From Cunninghamia lanceolata (taxonomy: Eukaryota > Streptophyta > Pinopsida > Cupressales > Cupressaceae), in NCBI GenBank assembly GCA_027924645.1, contig BSBN01001753.1, positions 1,178,001-1,242,000 on the forward strand: DNA of 64,000 nucleotides, given 5' to 3'. A program made the position numbers and the translations under genes. A model generated the notes under the pieces. The model ran no database searches and was not told where the DNA came from. It worked only from the letters and a program-made list of their open reading frames with translations. Shown piece after piece: positions 60,084 through 64,000 of the stretch (its first letter is position 1; every line of letters begins with the position of its first letter).

Positions 60084-61054
60084 ACGAACACTAAACACTA
60101 GACAATAAATTTTAAATGATAAATGTTGTAACCTAGGCTCTAAACCCTAAACCTCTAATATGTTCAATCCCTAGGTTACAAGTTTAAAGTCAAGATGGTT
60201 AGATTTTTAGCCATAGCCTTGAGCACTAAATTTAATTTACCTAAACCCTAACTACAAAATAATGAATGCTCAACATTGGACCAAGAACCTAGAACCCTAA
60301 ACCTTGAAACATAAACCTTAGATGAACCTTGAACTCTAAACCCTAAACCCTAAAGGTTGAACCTTAGGCATTGACCCTTTAACCCTAAACAATGAACCTT
60401 AGCACTTAACCCAATACATAGACAACTAAATTTTAATGATAAATGATGATCACTCAATATAGACCAATAAATCTTATTCACTTCAAATTGAAAATTAAAC
60501 CTCAAATGTGAAAATTAAACCCATAATGTTGAACACTAAATCTTAAACATTGAATGATGAATGTTGAATCCTAAATGCCAAACATTGGACACTATATATT
60601 GAATGCTAAACTTTAAATTATCAATGATAAATGTTGAAACATTATCCTTGAATGGTATACCTTAACCATTGAGCCCTAAGCCATAAGACCAAAGTCCTAA
60701 TACCTAAGTAATGAGCCTAGGGTTATGAAGCCTAAAAATTGAGCCCTAAACTTGAACACTAAACCCTAAATACTAAATGATGAATGCTAAACTTTCAACC
60801 AAGAACCCTAAACCCTAACCCTTGAAACCTAAACTATATACCTAAAACTCTAAACAGTAACCCCTAAAGATTGAACACTATTCCTTGATCATTGAACCCT
60901 TAACAATGAACCTTAATGTTAAACCATGTAAACAAACAACTAAACTTGAACACTAAACAATGAGAATTAGACACACACCACAAAATCTCAATGTTAAAAA
61001 TTGAGTGTTGATCCCTTAAGGTTGAAAGTTAAACTCATTACATTAATGGTTCAA
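60084..61054. repeat. Degenerate CCCTAAA-like region, unit 5
   Basis: Right-hand remainder of the region split by the LTR element; the first ~80 bp lie at 37025-37107. Confidence 0.75.
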
Positions 61055-61182
61055 GAATAGAGGGAGAGAGAGGGAGAGATAGTGGGGGAGATAGAGAGAG
61101 GGAGGAAGAGGACGAGGAAGAGGAAGAGGGAGGGAGGGAGAGGGAGAGGGACATAGAAGGAGAGAGATGGTGGGGTAGAGAG
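61055..61182. repeat. GA-rich microsatellite, unit 5
   Basis: Counterpart with a GAGGACGAGG interruption near 61107. Confidence 0.9.
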
Positions 61183-61417
61183 TAAATATTGTCAAAGATT
61201 CTCTTTGATTCAAGATTATGAAATTATCTACTATTGACACCAACCACGAGAAGGTGGAAGCTAATTTGGCACCACTAACCTAAATTAATATCATTAATAG
61301 TAATAAATAAATAACATAAAGGAAAAATTAGTCAAACTAAAAAATTAAGAACTTGATAATATACTTACTAACTGCGAAACTTATGTATCATTCGACCAAT
61401 TCAATCAAATGAACTAT

Positions 61418-63156
61418 GTATATTCACTCCACTCTTTATCGTGTCAAGTATTGCTTCATAATCAAACTCATGAACTTTCCACAAGTTCTTATTTTGTGGT
61501 TTACCCTCATATTTGATCAATTAAACATTTGATGCAACAAGGTTAGAATAATTAATAATTATCCTATATTTGTCAAAGTCTTTGAATAACCACACATTAG
61601 AATTCTTCATTGGGTACCTTCTAATACATGTTCCAGTAACAACCACAAACCCCAAATGATACTTAATGTCTTCTCCATCTATGATAGGAGCTTTCAATTT
61701 CTTTTTTACCTTAACATAATGACACATGTAATAATATGTTCCTTCTTCATTATCTTCATCTGCAATAACTACATAAAAATGTCTTGCATTGAATTGTACC
61801 AAAAAGTTTAATTCAATAAATAATACAAAAACACTTCATAATGAGGTATAATATTAATTTTAATTAATTATCACATCTCTAATACCTAGTTGCACTAGAT
61901 TTTATATATCATCAAAGCCAACTAATGATTTCATCTCTATGAGTTGTAGTGCTTATGGAGGTCAATACATATCAAATGGACTTAAGTTTCTAGAACATCA
62001 TTTATCGACCCACTCTTTTGACACACATTCATTCCAAGAAAAAATTATATGTGAAGAACAAAAGCATACCATCTACCTCATATATAGTCCATGAACCTAC
62101 ATTTCAGCTTCTAAAATAGTGGAACTTGCTTGGTCCTATTACTGTACAACAATCTTCATATTTTACAATGTTAGTTTCATCTACCAACTAAAAAAATCTA
62201 CAAACTATAAAATTACCTTCATTACCTAGACCCATTGTTGAGTTACACCATTCGATGATGGATGTTGCATCTGTCAACTTCACACCATCTTTGTACGTTA
62301 AATATTCTCATGCTAATGCTCTTTTAATAATGCTCCTACACCATCATGCTCCCCCTTTCCATGCTCGACCTTAGATAAATTCTAAATATGTTAAATACCA
62401 CTCATCTAGTATGTATCCTACTCACCAATAGAACATCTTTTAATTCTTGAATTGTGATGTATAATTATTTGACCATATGATGTGTTGACTAAATATGATG
62501 TTTCTGCTATTCAAAATATTATAGAAAATCTCAAATCTACCTTGCATGAACTGTATAGAATGTGTACGATTGTTACTAATATAAAAATGATACTCCCTTT
62601 TCGTATTTCTCTATATTGTTAGCTGCATGAATGAGTTTTATATACACAAATATGATAACCTAAATGGGGGTGTAGTACTATGATTGGACTTCACTCTATG
62701 TTTGTAGTGTATAGTTCTCTATAGAATTTAGATAACTGATACGATTGTATGAAGAGGAAATGTGTCCTTGCATAACTTGAAGTGATCATCTAACAATTAA
62801 GATCTATGTGCATGTCTTGCATAATCATACACTATCTTCTCTTGAAAGATAGCCATAAGTTCTAATATTCTTATTTCTTTACTCACTAATTCACACCTCT
62901 TGGTCTCTTTACCATCTTTAAAAGTGTATGTCATTGACTTATATGTTTTAAAACTTAATAGTTCATTTGCAATTGCATGTGTATTCTCTTTGTGTACATA
63001 ATTTTTTAAATGTTGTAAACCACCACAACTATCAAAAGTTCCATCTAAACAGGTAAGCGCATGGAAATGGGGGACAAAAAGGGGTCAAAAGAGGCCACAT
63101 TTTTCCTAAAATTAGTTAAACCTAAACTTGGATGAGTAATTTGAGATGCATACACT
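61418..63156 (-). pseudogene. Transposase-like pseudogene, unit 5
   Basis: The C-terminal part (61802-61521) is open and A-like (VWLFKDFDKY). The N-terminal and middle parts carry extra stops and the small deletion near 62600, so no long frame remains there. Confidence 0.5.
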
Positions 63157-63387
63157 CAAAATTTGAAGATACGACAAGAAAAATATTTTTCATACTCTAA
63201 ATCTAGTTTCTAAACTACTAAAGTTTTAAAAAATGGTTAATATTATGAGGGTAAAATGTTTTGTGCACAAAAAAGTGTTACTATTTTTCTCACTAAAATA
63301 TAACAATGTCCAGTGTGTGCCCCCTATTTTTTTTGCATTCAATTGATATTTTTTAAAATGGTTGGTAGAAATATAGTTTAAAGAGTG

Positions 63388-64000
63388 AGTACTGCAAGTT
63401 GTGTATTTTCATATTTTTATTAAAAAATTTTTGTGATTTTTCAAAGTGGATGCATCTTGAAAATTACATTTCTAAGTGTGTGTGTGTGTGTGTGTGTGTG
63501 TCACATAACTTGCACAAAAATAATAAAAAATGTAATTTTTTGAATACGTAAAGAATGAAGCATAGACAATCCTTTTTTTTTAGAATTTCAATAAGTAGAT
63601 CAAAAGTTATAAAGAAAATTTAATACATATGTGATTGAGGAATATAAAGACACTATTCAAAAATAAATAAAAATAAATATTTTAACTTATTCAAATTTTT
63701 AAAATTGTTATATGGTTATAAGGCTAAGAATTACCTTGTCATTTTGGTGGTGGTTCCATCAAATTTTGTTATAAAATGAATAAATCTGACAATGTTGAAG
63801 TTCAAAAATGTTAAATTGACTGTGAAAAACATGTCTTTGGGAGGTATAATAGAGGTTCAATCCTTATGCTTGGTCATCCATGCCTATTGCAATCCTAAAA
63901 AGATGGTACACATGTTTAAAAATATATAAAACACTATCGCATTTTATTTGATATATAAATTGATTTAATCATTCTAACTCAATATAAATTCATTTAAACA
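63388..64000. other. Right flank of the array; no gene
   Basis: AT-rich single-copy-looking DNA after the last array unit. It contains a (GT)n microsatellite at 63476-63500. No coding frame or repeat shared with the rest of the window. Confidence 0.6.
63476..63500. repeat. (GT)n microsatellite
   Basis: About twelve uninterrupted GT dinucleotides just outside the array end. Confidence 0.95.

Larger units (their letters stand above)
20466..63387. repeat. Five-unit tandem array, about 3.99-kb period
   Basis: Five direct repeats of 3985, 3988, 3987, 3995 and 3982 bp, the last interrupted by a 22.97-kb insertion. Each unit has the same order: 604-bp LTR-derived head, about 1 kb of CCCTAAA-like DNA, a GA-rich tract, and a minus-strand transposase-like pseudogene. 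The internal joins at 24451, 28439, 32426 and 36421 all carry TAAAGAGTG, as does the array's right end (63379-63387). The head is the end of the neighbouring PPR-LTR segment, so the array arose by amplifying a stretch that straddled that LTR edge and its flank. Confidence 0.9.
60084..63387. repeat. Array unit 5, right part and array end
   Basis: Resumes with ACGAACACTAAACAC, matching the point where the left part stops. It is A-type around the GA tract and shares variants with unit 4 near its right end, with a small deletion near 62600 (ACTCCCTTTTCG where others read ACTCCCTTAAGATC). It ends at TAAAGAGTG, after which unrelated DNA (AGTACTGCAAG) follows instead of another head. Confidence 0.9.

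Noticed and set aside
1..64000. tRNA, rRNA or snRNA genes
   Set aside because: No cloverleaf, rRNA core or snRNA motif was noticed on either strand; only tRNA-complementary primer sites occur. A tRNAscan/Infernal run would settle it.

Overview
The window looks like nuclear DNA of a seed plant, most likely a gymnosperm. It is very AT-rich, has no intact host gene that I can recognise, and is built almost entirely of nested, decayed repeats: LTR retrotransposons, pentatricopeptide-repeat (PPR) pseudogenes of the kind abundant in conifers, a multi-kilobase tandem array and an endogenous pararetrovirus. The organism call is inference from this style; nothing in the sequence fixes the species.

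Left part (1-10978). A minus-strand LTR element (A) has its LTR at 2915-4142, a primer-binding-site candidate beside it, and a decayed acidic ORF at 1160-2131. It cuts off a minus-strand Ty3/gypsy element just after the reverse-transcriptase YLDD motif. That element shows pol (4143-5400), gag (7868-8923), a tRNA-Met-type PBS (9092-9107) and an LTR (9113-9937), with an unrelated stretch between gag and protease.

Middle part (10979-21069). Two similar segments, 10979-13762 and 18194-21069, each hold a PPR pseudogene followed by an LTR-like end. They flank a region with a PBS-like site and a broken acidic ORF, so they may be the two LTRs of one non-autonomous element that carries PPR sequence. 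A fragment of what looks like a BED/hAT-related plant gene lies beside the second copy, in frame with PPR sequence.

Right part (20466-63387). Five tandem units of about 3.98-3.995 kb each contain the last ~600 bp of the PPR-associated LTR, ~1 kb of degenerate CCCTAAA-like DNA, a GA-rich tract and a minus-strand transposase-like pseudogene. Diagnostic variants alternate (ABABA), so part of the array grew as dimers. All internal unit joins carry the same 9-bp word, TAAAGAGTG, which also ends the array.

Unit 5 is interrupted by a large non-autonomous LTR element (37108-60078) with LTRs of about 5.24 kb, only 2.6 kb of internal DNA, no pol, and a 5-bp target duplication. Its right-hand LTR is in turn interrupted (about 50004-59936) by a rearranged, broken endogenous caulimovirid. 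One long minus-strand copy has ORF1 tail, coat-protein ORF, protease-RT-RNase H, a downstream ORF and a promoter-like region. Head-to-head with it are plus-strand deletion derivatives that lack the RT active site. The order of events is therefore: PPR-LTR element, tandem amplification, large LTR element, pararetrovirus. No gene here appears to work with another; the layout is a stratigraphy of insertions.
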